Of a stretch of 64,000 nt of DNA, positions 8,718 to 17,475 are shown in pieces. Every line of letters starts with the position of its first letter. Position 1 is the stretch's first letter. The position numbers and the translations under genes were made by a program. The DNA is from CAVRUD01 sp963849635 (GTDB taxonomy: Bacteria > Chloroflexota > Chloroflexia > Thermomicrobiales > UBA6265). Under the pieces are notes generated by a model that was not told the DNA's origin, searched no databases, and saw only the letters and a program-made list of their open reading frames with translations. Location: the NCBI GenBank assembly GCA_963849635.1, contig CAWKIA010000033.1, positions 62,001 through 126,000 of the forward strand. The letters are read 5' to 3'.

Positions 8718-9045
8718 CCCGCCCTCCTCCCGTCCCCGGACGAATCGTCTACGTCCGTGGTCCACACCCGGCAGGTAGGTCTGACCGTCAGTCGGCTTCC
8801 GGAGATGGTCGCCGGTCACGGTGCGGAGTGCGAGTGGGTGCGTGCACAGAATCCTACGTCTGTTTCATGCGTTCTGCACACCCTGCCGGGAGATTACGGC
8901 TTCCCGGGCAGGGCAATGTCAGCGGAAGCGCTTGCCGCGTTCTGCGAATCGCGTCCACGCGGAGTTAGATGGCTAATCGCAAAACGCGCACCACAGGCAA
9001 TGGATCGAGACTATCCAACCGGCTCGGGCTGAGGGAGGACTGACG

Positions 9046-9519
9046 ATGTCGTACCGTGATGATCTGCTGGCGCTGATGGCGGAGAGCTGGGCGGACCTTC
9101 AGGAAGAGATCGCGAAGGTTCGAGACCAGTTCGACGTCGAAGCCAAGAATGGCTGGCGGATGCAAGATAGGATTGCCCACATCGCCGTCTGGGAGCGGAT
9201 GGCCGCCCGCAAGATCGCCAAGTTCCCACTGCCAGAAGGCGAGGAGTTTGCGGCCGAGCGGCCCTGGAGCCTCTCTCGATTCAACAAGGCGATGGTCGAC
9301 CTGTGGCAACCGCGCTCCGCCGCCGAGGTCCTGGCCGAACTGGACGCCGCCCACAATGCCCTCATCAAGGCGATCCAGGAGACCGATGAAGCAGGTTGCG
9401 CCCCGGGCAAACGGCGCTGGAATACGATCCACGCCGACGGTGCCGGCCACTACTGCAGCCACTTCCCTATCACTGACCGGTTGGCGTTGGCACGGAAAGC
9501 GGCGAACGCCGGCACCTGA
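9046..9519 (+). CDS. DinB/ClbS-DfsB-like four-helix protein
   Basis: A 157-residue helical protein following a good ribosome-binding site (GGGAGG before ATG 9046). The layout (LLALMAESWADLQEEI, then WRMQDRIAHIAVWERMAARKI, a proline-rich middle, and NTIHADGAGHYCSHFPITDRL) fits the ClbS/DfsB-type DinB superfamily. In that family, His of the AHIAxWE motif and later His residues often bind a metal or shape the pocket, and characterised members protect cells from toxic small molecules. No specific substrate can be assigned. It is followed directly by a terminator hairpin, so it is probably a single-gene transcript. Confidence 0.72.
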   Translation: MSYRDDLLALMAESWADLQEEIAKVRDQFDVEAKNGWRMQDRIAHIAVWERMAARKIAKFPLPEGEEFAAERPWSLSRFNKAMVDLWQPRSAAEVLAELDAAHNALIKAIQETDEAGCAPGKRRWNTIHADGAGHYCSHFPITDRLALARKAANAGT

Positions 9520-9525
9520 CGCGAA

Positions 9526-9560
9526 GACCCCCTGACGAGCTGTCCGCTCGCCAGGGGGTC
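9526..9560 (+). terminator. Strong hairpin terminator
   Basis: A 15-base stem with one mismatch (GACCCCCTGACGAGC paired with GCTCGCCAGGGGGTC) and a five-base loop begins seven bases after the stop of the DinB-like gene. There is no U-tract, as is common in high-GC genomes. It may also serve the convergent exported-protein gene. Confidence 0.7.
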
Positions 9561-9605
9561 GCATCACTGCTGGGTCGACGCACACGCTGTGTCACTCGGT
9601 GCCGG

Positions 9606-9896
9606 TCAGGCCGCGGAACCGTAGCAGCCGGCATCGGCGGCGGTCTGCCACATCGCCTGCGCCCCGGCCAGCAGTGCAAACGAGCGCCGGTAGTTACCCT
9701 CGCGCAACGCTTCCCCGGCGTACCCGATCTGAGCATTCATGCCCGCCTCCTGGGAGGCGCAGAACTCCGCGAACGTCCGGGCGCTGGCGGTGCCCCCGCC
9801 AATCGCCAGGGTGCCACCTATCACGGTCACGGCCAACATTGCCACCAGAGCCAACCGGCCCAAACCCGAACGCACGTTTCGCATCGTCTTCATCAT
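9606..9896 (-). CDS. Small secreted protein with two cysteines
   Basis: Starting at the ATG at 9896, preceded by AAAGGAG, this encodes about 96 residues. A signal peptide is clear: a basic MMKTMRNVRSGLGR start, hydrophobic LALVAMLAVTVIGGTLAI core and a TASA-R cleavage site. The mature part of about 60 residues (TFAEFCASQEAGMNAQIGY...AADAGCYGSAA) is helical with one Cys near each end, so a disulfide pin is likely. No known family was recognised. An upstream in-frame ATG at 9929 lacks a ribosome-binding site. Confidence 0.75.
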   Translation of the reverse strand: MMKTMRNVRSGLGRLALVAMLAVTVIGGTLAIGGGTASARTFAEFCASQEAGMNAQIGYAGEALREGNYRRSFALLAGAQAMWQTAADAGCYGSAA

Positions 9897-10210
9897 CTTG
9901 TGCTCCTTTAGCGCATCAGCGCGCCGCATTGATCGGTCGTATCCGCTCGGGAACCATCAGCCGGTTCCCTCTGACACCTAGACCATGCTGGGCGGGGCAG
10001 ATGGCGCCATCGGCAACAACACCGCATCGTTCTGGCGGAACGAACCGCCGCGGCGTTAGCCACATCGGCAAGGATGCCGAGCACGCCATCCCCGGCGACT
10101 GCCTATGCCCGTGGCATTTGGGTATGAGATACGAGATGCGCGGCAAACCCCGCCCCCTGGTGTCAGGGAACGGGGCTCGCCACGGTAGTCCGGAGTGATC
10201 AGTGGTTGGG

Positions 10211-12499
10211 TTAGTCGAGGTCGCCGGGCTGTGGAGCCACCGGCGGGATGAGATTCGGGATCGAGGGCATCGAGGGGATGTGGCCCTCGACGCTGATGTG
10301 CGGGACCAGGCGGTCGAGCCAGGTCGGGAACCACCAGTTCCACTTGCCCAGCAGCTCCATCGTCGCCGGGACCAGGATCATGCGCACGATGGTGGCGTCG
10401 ACCAGGATCGCGGTGGCCAGACCAAGGCCGAACTGCTTGGTGATCGCGTCGTCCGTGAACAAGAAGGAGAGGAAGACGAGGACCATCACGGCCGCCGCCG
10501 CGGTGATGACGCGAGCGGTAACGCCCAGCCCGTCGGCCACCGCCTGACGGGTCTCGCCGGTGCGCAGGTACGCCTCGCGGATCCGGGAGAGCAGGAAGAC
10601 CTCGTAGTCCATCGAGAGGCCGAAGAGGATCGCGAACAGGAACATCGGCATGAACGAAGCAATCGGTCCGGTCTCGTTCACCCCGAAGAGGCTCGCGCCC
10701 CAACCCCACTGGAAGACCGCGATGACCACGCCGAAGGCGGACCCGATCGAGAGCAGGTTCATCACCGCGGCCTTGATGGCGATCACCGGCGAGCGGAAGA
10801 CCGCGGTCAGCAGCAGGACGCTCAGGCCCAGCACGATCGCGATGAAGTACGGCGTCCGGCTGGACATCCGGTCGTTGACGTCGATGTACGAGGCCGTGGC
10901 TCCGCCGACATAGGCCTCCAGGCTGGTGCCCTCCAGGGCGGCCGGGACGACATCGGCGCGGATCCGATTGACCAGATTGGAGGTGTGGTCGTCCTGGGGC
11001 GAGGTGGTCGGAACGAAGGAGACGACCGCCGTATCCCCGGCCGGGCTGACCACGGCCGGCGCCACTTCGACGACGCCTGGCGTCTGGGACAACGCCGCCC
11101 GCAGGTTTTCGACCCCATCGAGATCGACGGCGCCATCGCTCTCGATGGCGATCAGGAGGGGACCGTTGAAGCCGGGGCCGAAGCCGGTGCTGAGCAGATC
11201 GTAGGCGCGGCGGGTGTGGTAGGTCTCCGGGCTGGAGCCGCTATCGGGGAAGCCGAGCTTGACGTTGAGCAACGGCGCCGCCAGCAGCAGCAAGATCGCG
11301 GCGGACGCGAGGGCATAGGCGATCGGGGAACGGCCGATAAGCCCGCTGATCCGGTAGCCCAGCGAAGACTTCGAGTTGGTGGCCGGGCGGATGCCCGGGA
11401 TGCGGAAACGATCGACCCGGGTGCCGGCGAAGCCGAGCAATGCCGGCAAGAGCGTCAGGGCGACCAGGATGCTGAAACCAACCATCAGGGAGGAGGCGAT
11501 GGCGAAGGCGGTAACGAAGGGCAGGCCGATCGCAAAGAGGCCCATCAGGGCGACGACCACGACGAGGCCAGCGAAAGCGACGGCCCGACCGGCGGTCTCC
11601 ATCGCAACGGCAACCGCATCGGCCACACTTCGCCCCTCGCCCAGCCCCTCACGGTAGCGCGAGACGATGAAGAGGGCGTAGTCGATCCCGACACCGAGGC
11701 CGATCATGGCGGCGATGGCCGGAGTGAAGCTGGCGATATCGACGAATCGCGCCGCCAGCCCGATCCCGAGGAACCCGGCCACCAGTCCCGCCAGGGCGGT
11801 GGCGATCGGCAGGCCCATGGCCACGACCGAGCCAAAGGCGATCAGAAGCACGACCATCGCCGCGCCGATCGCGATCGCGCTCGATTCGCTCGGCGGCTCC
11901 TGCTCCGCCTGGGCGACCATCGAGCCTCCCGCCTCGACCGTCAACCCGGAACCACCGGAGCGATCGACCAGGGCGGTTAGCTGCTTGATGTCGTCGAGCG
12001 GGGTCTCGAAGGCGAGCTTTTCGTACTGGACCGTGGCGTAGGCGATCGTGCCGTCGGCTGAGACATTGGCGGAGTTGGTGTACGGCGAATCGACCGCGAT
12101 CACGCCGGGCAACGTCGCCGCCTCGGCGAGGAGCGCCTCGACCCTGGGCTGTACAGCGGGATCGGCGACTCCGGCATCGGCCCGGACGACGATCTGGGCG
12201 GTGTCCCCGGCCTGGGAGGGGAAGCGCTCTTCAAGCAGGTCGAGTGCCGCCTGCGATTCGGTCCCCGGGATGGTGAAGCTGTCGGCCAGGTCGCCACCGA
12301 CCGTGGCGGAGAGAACGCCCAGCACGACCAGGAAGGCAACCCAGGCCCCGAGGACGGCCCGGCGCCGGCGGACCGCGACGTACGCCCAGCGCGAAAAGAT
12401 GCTTCGCGGAGCGGGAGCGAGGTCCTGCCCCTGAGGCGAGTCGCCGGCAGGATGAGCGGGCACGTCGATGATCGATCCGGGTGAATTGACACGAGCCAT
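10211..12499 (-). CDS. MMPL-family RND transporter
   Basis: This 762-residue membrane protein has the MMPL plan: a cytoplasmic N-terminus, a first membrane helix (VLGAWVAFLVVLGVLSATVGG), a soluble domain (about 75-215), five clustered membrane helices, a second soluble domain (about 430-560) and six C-terminal helices. IGLGVGIDYALFIVSRYREGL and LFGLSMDYEVFLLSRIREAYL are the two paired MMPL motifs with acidic proton-relay residues. Such pumps export lipids or hydrophobic drugs using the proton gradient. It is divergently transcribed from a TetR-family gene, with two operator-like sites in between, a common arrangement for a drug- or lipid-inducible pump. The protein is complete. Confidence 0.92.
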   Translation of the reverse strand: MARVNSPGSIIDVPAHPAGDSPQGQDLAPAPRSIFSRWAYVAVRRRRAVLGAWVAFLVVLGVLSATVGGDLADSFTIPGTESQAALDLLEERFPSQAGDTAQIVVRADAGVADPAVQPRVEALLAEAATLPGVIAVDSPYTNSANVSADGTIAYATVQYEKLAFETPLDDIKQLTALVDRSGGSGLTVEAGGSMVAQAEQEPPSESSAIAIGAAMVVLLIAFGSVVAMGLPIATALAGLVAGFLGIGLAARFVDIASFTPAIAAMIGLGVGIDYALFIVSRYREGLGEGRSVADAVAVAMETAGRAVAFAGLVVVVALMGLFAIGLPFVTAFAIASSLMVGFSILVALTLLPALLGFAGTRVDRFRIPGIRPATNSKSSLGYRISGLIGRSPIAYALASAAILLLLAAPLLNVKLGFPDSGSSPETYHTRRAYDLLSTGFGPGFNGPLLIAIESDGAVDLDGVENLRAALSQTPGVVEVAPAVVSPAGDTAVVSFVPTTSPQDDHTSNLVNRIRADVVPAALEGTSLEAYVGGATASYIDVNDRMSSRTPYFIAIVLGLSVLLLTAVFRSPVIAIKAAVMNLLSIGSAFGVVIAVFQWGWGASLFGVNETGPIASFMPMFLFAILFGLSMDYEVFLLSRIREAYLRTGETRQAVADGLGVTARVITAAAAVMVLVFLSFLFTDDAITKQFGLGLATAILVDATIVRMILVPATMELLGKWNWWFPTWLDRLVPHISVEGHIPSMPSIPNLIPPVAPQPGDLD

Positions 12500-12765
12500 A
12501 CGGTTCCTCCTGCCCGCAGCGCGAGCGAGTGGTGGTCAGATCGATTCGAATGGACGTTGCGGGTAAGAACCTTGGATGTGAGCGACACATGGCTCTGGAA
12601 AGCGGTGCGTCCACCGCGTTCTGAGGCGCATAGGCGCTCACGTATGCCGGGCTGCTGGGGCCTGACGCTATCTAGTCGATTGGCGCTGGCCGGAATCGAC
12701 AGATCCCGGCGGCGTTCTTATAACGAGATCACTGGAGCCGGTGTTAGCCGGCACGAATCATTTGA

Positions 12766-12843
12766 CCAACCAACCGTTCGGTAAGTAAACTATCGTCAAC
12801 ACTCTATCGAGATGACGATCGAGACTTACTTACCGGTTAGTTA
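12766..12843. promoter_or_regulatory. Two inverted TetR-type operator sites
   Basis: In the divergent region between the MMPL and TetR genes, CGGTAAGTAA (12779-12788) and its exact reverse complement TTACTTACCG (12826-12835) face each other. Each lies in an imperfect palindrome: ACCGTTCGGT around 12774-12783 and ACTTACCGGTTAGT around 12825-12838. The region is AT-rich compared with its surroundings and probably contains both promoters. TetR repressors usually bind such palindromes to repress themselves and the divergent pump; this assignment is inference from position and symmetry. Confidence 0.6.
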
Positions 12844-12949
12844 GTGTATCCTACGGGTCGACCCTGCTCCTGTCAACCCCCGGGGACGATCGGTTTTGTG
12901 CTGAGCGGCACTTTCGCCCGCGGGAATCCCACGCAGCGATGAGGACGAG

Positions 12950-13582
12950 ATGGCCATGAGTGCGACGACGGTCAGCGCAATCAAGACGAACCGGCGCGGC
13001 CCGACGTCGGATGGGCGGGAGCGGGTCCTGATGGAGGCCCAGCGCCTGTTTGTCAGCCGCGGCTTCGCCGAGGTCTCGATGCAGCAGATCGCCGAGGCGG
13101 TCGGGATGACGAAGGCCGCCCTCTACTACCACTTCCAGAACAAGGAAGACCTCTTCCTCCACGTGATCGAGCGGGAGCTTTCCCGCCTCCGTTCCGGCCT
13201 GACCGCTGGCATTGCCGGTCAGGATGCCACCTGGGACCGCCTGGCCTTCGCGGCCCAATACTTTCTGGACCACTTCCGGGGCGACTTCGGCCGTCTGATG
13301 GGCGACATGAAGCAGCACCTCTCCAACTGCGACGGCCCGCCCGGGGGAGGGCTCCCCTTCGAGGCGGTCGAGTCGATCTTCGCGGATGCGGTCGCCCGCG
13401 GCGAACTGCGTCCGGGCCTCGATGCCGCCGACCTCACCCCCTGCTTCGTCGGGATGATCTTCGCCCAGGCCCACCGCGACCACATTGCGGCCGGCCGGCC
13501 GGCCTCGTCCCGCACCAACGCCGAAACCGCCGCGTTCATCGCGGATCTGATGCTGAACGGGGCGGCGAACTCGGCCCCCTAA
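12950..13582 (+). CDS. TetR family transcriptional regulator
   Basis: A 210-residue protein with an N-terminal TetR helix-turn-helix: RERVLMEAQRLFVSRGFAEV, then MQQIAEAVGMTKAALYYHFQNKEDLF, the defining recognition-helix region (about 25-70). The C-terminal half is helical and variable, as expected for ligand binding and dimerisation. It very likely represses the divergent MMPL exporter through the palindromes at 12766-12843. Its TAA stop codon is provided by the left arm of a repeat element (CCCCCTAACC), so insertion of that element may have set the exact C-terminus. Confidence 0.92.
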   Translation: MAMSATTVSAIKTNRRGPTSDGRERVLMEAQRLFVSRGFAEVSMQQIAEAVGMTKAALYYHFQNKEDLFLHVIERELSRLRSGLTAGIAGQDATWDRLAFAAQYFLDHFRGDFGRLMGDMKQHLSNCDGPPGGGLPFEAVESIFADAVARGELRPGLDAADLTPCFVGMIFAQAHRDHIAAGRPASSRTNAETAAFIADLMLNGAANSAP

Positions 13583-13888
13583 CCCCCCAGCCCCCTTCCC
13601 CCCGCTGCGGCAGGGGGAAGGGGGAGTTCCTCCGGGCGAACGGCCAGATGCCCCGCTGCTCCACCCCGACGTCATCTTGAGCCTGCGAAGGATCTTGGCG
13701 CGTCAGCGCCTTCGTCCTCGTTCGAGGATGCGAACCACCGCTCGTCCTATGCATCGCCGGGGTCGGCGACAAAGGCCGTAAACGGCCAAGATCCTTCGCT
13801 CCGCTCAGGATGACGGCGCTGAGGTTGGGCGCCAGTCTCCCCCTTCCCCTTGCCGCAGCGGGGGGAAGGGGGTCGGGGGGTTAGGGGG
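13575..13888. repeat. Composite nested inverted-repeat element, copy B
   Basis: Arms 13575-13626 and 13837-13888 are 52-base reverse complements with about three mismatches. An inner pair (about 13670-13700 and 13786-13815) contains TCATC(C/T)TGAG and GAAGGATCTTGGC. The architecture matches copy A at 6757-7086. The left arm supplies the stop codon of the TetR gene and the right arm that of the convergent acyltransferase gene. It could form a large RNA or DNA cruciform and terminate both transcripts. Confidence 0.88.
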
Positions 13889-14885
13889 TTGTCTTCGGCA
13901 ACCGGAACCACCCCGCCCCGCCGTGCCAATGCCTGCCCGCCTTGATGTGAGAAACGACGGCGCGTTCCAGTGTCGTCGTCTGTGGATACGAATCAAGCGG
14001 GAGGTCGCTGCGGCCGAAGACGAAGCGCAGGATGCCGGCGTCGTTTTCGGCGTTGCGATAGGCGATCTGGAAGCGGTCGATGAAGCGGATGATATTGGAG
14101 GTGGCGGGCAAGTAGTCGCGCAGGTCGTCGTCCAGCATCCAGGAGTAGCAGACAGCGTAGTCGAACGTCTCCTCCGGGAAGTGTCTGGGGAAGAAATCCA
14201 TCGCCCAGGCGATCGAGGCGTCGCACGCCGCCGGGTCCATCGGCCCGGAGTAGGCCGGGATGTGGACCGAGAGGACGGGAACGCCGGGGGGGACATCGAC
14301 CCCGGCCGCGATCATCGCCTGGCTGGTCGTATTACCCAGGCGGCCGCGCTCGAACTGGAGCCGGCCTAGCTCGTAGATCGCGCCGCGCAGGTGCAGGGCC
14401 AGCCACCAGGGATCGGCGATGGCGAGGTAGTCCCGCTGGCGGCGTCCATGACGTAGGTTGCGGCCGAGATCGGCAAAGGTCGCCCAGGAGACGTCTTCCG
14501 GGATGCCACGCTCGGCGTGGAACCGGCGGGCAAAGGGGAGCGAGACGAGGTAGACCCAGGCGTAGAACGCCCCACCCGTTCGGCCCGCGGCCACGGGCCA
14601 GCGCGGCAGCGGCGGCCAGTCGCCCACCTCCCCCATCCTGCCTACGATCGACCAGGCGCACCGCCGGACCAAACTCCAGAGCTCAGGGGAGCCGTTCAGG
14701 ATTGAAAGGGATTCGACCAGGTCGGCGGCGTCCTCTTCCAGCACACCGAGATCGCGCAGCAGATCGGGCAACGCATCCCGGGAGGGCAGCGTGAACTCGG
14801 CCGGCGGGTCGCCGGCCGCCTCGAGCATCTCCAGCCAGGCGGCGGTCTCGTCATGCGCCCGCAACGTCTCCAGTTCGTCGTTCAA
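13881..14885 (-). CDS. Acyltransferase-domain protein (NAT_N plus GNAT-like C domain)
   Basis: A 334-residue protein with no membrane segments. The first 130 residues (helical, including SWATFADLGRNL after a short spacer) and the C-terminal half (GVPVLSVHIPAYSGPMDP, WAMDFFPRHFPEETFDYAVCYSWMLDD, IIRFIDRF) fit the two-domain family annotated as N-acyltransferase N-terminal plus GNAT-like C-terminal domain. VLSVHIP and FxCHSW-like CYSWMLD are the segments used for recognition. The reaction is not known. It is followed in the same direction by no close partner; the DinB-like gene upstream starts 561 bases away on the same strand and may share a transcript. Confidence 0.7.
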   Translation of the reverse strand: MNDELETLRAHDETAAWLEMLEAAGDPPAEFTLPSRDALPDLLRDLGVLEEDAADLVESLSILNGSPELWSLVRRCAWSIVGRMGEVGDWPPLPRWPVAAGRTGGAFYAWVYLVSLPFARRFHAERGIPEDVSWATFADLGRNLRHGRRQRDYLAIADPWWLALHLRGAIYELGRLQFERGRLGNTTSQAMIAAGVDVPPGVPVLSVHIPAYSGPMDPAACDASIAWAMDFFPRHFPEETFDYAVCYSWMLDDDLRDYLPATSNIIRFIDRFQIAYRNAENDAGILRFVFGRSDLPLDSYPQTTTLERAVVSHIKAGRHWHGGAGWFRLPKTTP

Positions 14886-14930
14886 GCCCCGTCCTTCCCG
14901 CCTTCTCGCGTTGCCGCCATCCCGCCTCCG

Positions 14931-15446
14931 TCACTCACCGACGGCGCCATCGATGCTCTCGCGGATGAAATCGGCGTGGCCGTTGTGCCGGGCCAGCTCC
15001 TCCAGCATGTGGAACGCGATCCAGCGTAGGGTCAACCCCTCCTGGCCGGGATCTGCTCCCCTGGCGAGATCGTCCAGGTCGGCCGCGGCCAGAATGGCGC
15101 GGGCCTTCTCGGCTTCGCCGTCGGAGAAGGCCAGGACATCGGCGGTCGTCTCGTCCGGCTCGATCCGCCAGTAGCGGTTCGGATCGTCCGGGTCCCAGAG
15201 GTCGGCCAGATCCTCACCGGCAAAGCATTCGCGCCACCAGGAGCGCTCGACGTCGGCGATGTGCTTGGTCAGGCCGAGCAGGCTCATCCCGGAGGGAATG
15301 TGTGGCTGGCGTAGTTGCTCATCGGTGAGGCCGGCCAGCTTGCAGCGTAGGGTCGAGCGGTGCCAGTCGAGAAACGATGCCAGCATCTCCTTCTCGGTGC
15401 CAGCCGCGGGCGGATCGATCCGGGCGCAGTTGTCGAGCATTGCCAT
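14931..15446 (-). CDS. DinB family protein (DUF664-like)
   Basis: This 171-residue four-helix bundle protein shows typical DUF664/DinB features: FLDWHRSTLRCKLAGLTDEQLRQP with a SGMSLLGLTKHIADVERSWW motif (the first metal-type His) and a late HMLEELARHNGHADFIRE motif carrying His residues that usually complete a metal site. Relatives are thiol-dependent transferases in actinobacteria, for example with mycothiol, but the thiol used here is unknown. The stop at 14931 lies 46 bases from the start of the acyltransferase gene, so the two are probably co-transcribed. Confidence 0.82.
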   Translation of the reverse strand: MAMLDNCARIDPPAAGTEKEMLASFLDWHRSTLRCKLAGLTDEQLRQPHIPSGMSLLGLTKHIADVERSWWRECFAGEDLADLWDPDDPNRYWRIEPDETTADVLAFSDGEAEKARAILAAADLDDLARGADPGQEGLTLRWIAFHMLEELARHNGHADFIRESIDGAVGE

Positions 15447-15534
15447 AGCGGCTTGGTCTCCTTGTCATTCACCGTGGGAATGGTACGCGCCGACACGGCC
15501 GCGCTGGTGGTGGGGCGTGTCACGCCAGATCAAA

Positions 15535-16839
15535 TCAGGATGAAGCACCCTCGGGATCGAGCATCGTGGCCGGGACATCCGTCAGCGCCCGGACGGGCGA
15601 AAGGTACAGGATTACGAAGCCGATCTGGAGACCAATTGCCCCAACAACGAGGGTCGGGCGCAGGCCGATCAGGTCGCCGAGCAACCCGCCGACAAGGGCG
15701 CCAAGCGGGGCGAGACCGAGGGAGACAAAGCGCATTGTGCCATTGACCCGACCCAGGAGACGGTCTGGGGTTATCGCCTGACGGAGACTGATCTGGTTGA
15801 TCGACGTCACCGGCCCACCGAGGGTGGCGACAAGCCGAGCAAACGTCAGCATCGCGACGGCCACGACGACCGGCCCGGTTGCTAGCGGCACCAGCAAGAA
15901 GGCCGCATCGTTGACGCAGGCGCCCCAGACGATCGTGGGCCCGACCCCGATCCTGTCGGCCAAGGGGCGAGCCGCGAGGGCGGCAATGAAAAAGCCAAGG
16001 CCGCCGACGCCAAAGATGATCCCCACCGCCGCTGGGGGGACATCGAGCTCCCGCGTGACGAAGAGCAGATAGACCGCACTGAACATCCCGGCGAACAGGT
16101 TGTAGACCCCGAGCGAACTGCCCATCGTCCTGAGCAAAGGTGACCGCGCGATCACGCCCACACCTTCGCGGACGTCGGCGAGCAGGCTGCGTCGCGACTC
16201 GGGCCGCTCGGGCCGAGCCTCCACCGCCCGGATCCGCCTGAGGGCCAGCGCGGAGAGCACAAACGAGAGGGAGTCGATCACGATCGCGATCGGGGCCGTG
16301 AGGATCTGCACGATCAGGCCGGCGAGGCCCGGCCCCAGGATCAGCGCGCCGGAACGGCTGATCTCCAGCTTGCTGTTGCCCTCGACGAGTTGCTCACGCC
16401 GTACGATCGAGGGGAGGAGGGAGGAGTGAGCGATGTCGAAGAAGGTGGTCAGCACTCCGGCGGCAAAGGCGACGATACAGAGGTACCAGACCGAGAGCAA
16501 ATCGAGCAGATAGACCACCGGCACCGAGCCGAGCACGGCGGCCCGGCCAAGATCGGCGGCGATCAGCATCGGACGGCGCCTGGTCCGGTCAACCAGGGCG
16601 CCCGCGAGCAGACCGGCGACGAGGGCAGGCGTGGTGCCAGCCGCCGCGAGGAGGCCCATCTCGACACCGGAAGCATCGAGGGTCACCACCGCGGTCAGTG
16701 GCAGAGCCAGGAGCGTAACTTCGGAGCCGAAGAAGGAGAGCGTCTGACCGGTCCAGAAGCGGCGGAAGTCGGGATGCCGCCAGAGGCCGTCGGTCTGCGT
16801 CGACACGTGCGTCTCTCCCGGATTGGAAGAAGGACTCAT
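15535..16839 (-). CDS. MFS transporter, EntS/MFS_3 type
   Basis: A 434-residue protein with about twelve membrane helices. HPDFRRFWTGQTLSFFGSEV at the N-terminus and the loop ALVDRTRRRPMLIAADLGRA between helices 2 and 3 are typical of the MFS_3 group that includes the enterobactin exporter EntS and many macrolide or siderophore efflux proteins. The substrate cannot be deduced. The ATG at 16839 has a GGGAGG placed very close to it; a GTG at 16806 is an alternative start. It stands alone, with DUF664 downstream on the same strand. Confidence 0.88.
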   Translation of the reverse strand: MSPSSNPGETHVSTQTDGLWRHPDFRRFWTGQTLSFFGSEVTLLALPLTAVVTLDASGVEMGLLAAAGTTPALVAGLLAGALVDRTRRRPMLIAADLGRAAVLGSVPVVYLLDLLSVWYLCIVAFAAGVLTTFFDIAHSSLLPSIVRREQLVEGNSKLEISRSGALILGPGLAGLIVQILTAPIAIVIDSLSFVLSALALRRIRAVEARPERPESRRSLLADVREGVGVIARSPLLRTMGSSLGVYNLFAGMFSAVYLLFVTRELDVPPAAVGIIFGVGGLGFFIAALAARPLADRIGVGPTIVWGACVNDAAFLLVPLATGPVVVAVAMLTFARLVATLGGPVTSINQISLRQAITPDRLLGRVNGTMRFVSLGLAPLGALVGGLLGDLIGLRPTLVVGAIGLQIGFVILYLSPVRALTDVPATMLDPEGASS

Positions 16840-17046
16840 GCCTCCCTTACCGGCACCCCACTCATTCGTGATTCATTTCACAATATCACACGGGCGCAAT
16901 CAGGACGATACGGGAGGACTTAGCGTTTGAGTCGAGATTTCGCGCCGGCTGCCGCCCTAGTTAGAGGGATTGAAATCCCGGGCTACCTCACGGACGTCCC
17001 TCGGGGACTGATGACGGGCACTCTAGCCTCGGAGAGGCTGTTTTGT
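16840..17046. other. Intergenic region with one palindromic repeat-like stretch
   Basis: Upstream of the MFS gene. Around 16960-17040 there is a GGGATT-GA-AATCCC palindrome followed by CGGACGTCC and other short inverted pieces. It resembles dispersed intergenic repeats but has no second copy in this window. The A+T-rich part at 16870-16890 is the likely promoter area of the MFS gene. Confidence 0.4.
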
Positions 17047-17475
17047 TCAGCCCGGGCCGTCCGCCCCGGGCGACGGGGATACGCGGTCGGCGCTGCTCTC
17101 GAGCGCCAGGAACGCCGTCACCCGGAGGCGGCGCAGAATCCAGCGCACCGGCGAGGGTAGGCTCGGTGCAGATTCGACCGCGTCGGTGAGCCGGGGCGCG
17201 ATCAGCGGGACAACGCGTCCGCCCCGCTCCAACTCACAGGCGCCCGCGGCCAGCACGTTCTTGACCCATTCGGCTTCCGGGCCGTAAGTAAGGGCGACGA
17301 CGTACCCGCCGGTAGCGCGATCGTGGAAGGCCATGATCGGCGTGCGGTAGGCCGTGCCGGAGCGCCGCCCCTGATGGCGCACGATCGCGAATGGGGGGAG
17401 GCGGCCGGCGACCGTTCGGGCGATCGGGTTGGTAACGTGGCGGTTGAAGCGGGCCAGGCGCTGTGGGAGCGGCAT
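17047..17475 (-). CDS. Deazaflavin (F420)-type nitroreductase, DDN family
   Basis: Starting at the ATG at 17475, this encodes 142 residues. RFNRHVTNPIARTVAGRLPPFAIVRHQGRRSGTAYRTPIMAF and WVKNVLAAGACELERGGR are the standard signatures of the deazaflavin-dependent nitroreductase (DDN) family, which uses F420H2 to reduce quinones or nitro compounds at the membrane. The start overlaps the stop of the preceding MFS gene by one base, so the two are co-translated and may deal with the same compound. The extended frame upstream of 17475 is only the MFS gene read in another frame. Cofactor use is inferred from the family; no F420 biosynthesis gene is in the window. Confidence 0.85.
   Translation of the reverse strand: MPLPQRLARFNRHVTNPIARTVAGRLPPFAIVRHQGRRSGTAYRTPIMAFHDRATGGYVVALTYGPEAEWVKNVLAAGACELERGGRVVPLIAPRLTDAVESAPSLPSPVRWILRRLRVTAFLALESSADRVSPSPGADGPG

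Noticed and set aside
9930..10210. Possible small RNA or riboswitch before the small secreted protein
   Set aside because: No known class pattern was found; only weak pairing is visible.
10202..11980. 592-codon plus-strand open frame opposite the MMPL gene
   Set aside because: It is very rich in Arg, Gly, Asp and Glu, without a domain, and lies wholly antisense to a well-supported transporter. It is a high-GC shadow.
16955..17000. CRISPR-like stretch containing GGGATTGAAATCCC
   Set aside because: The GATTGAAA text recalls CRISPR repeat ends, but there is only one copy, no spacers, and the sequence is a simple palindrome. No cas gene is in the window.
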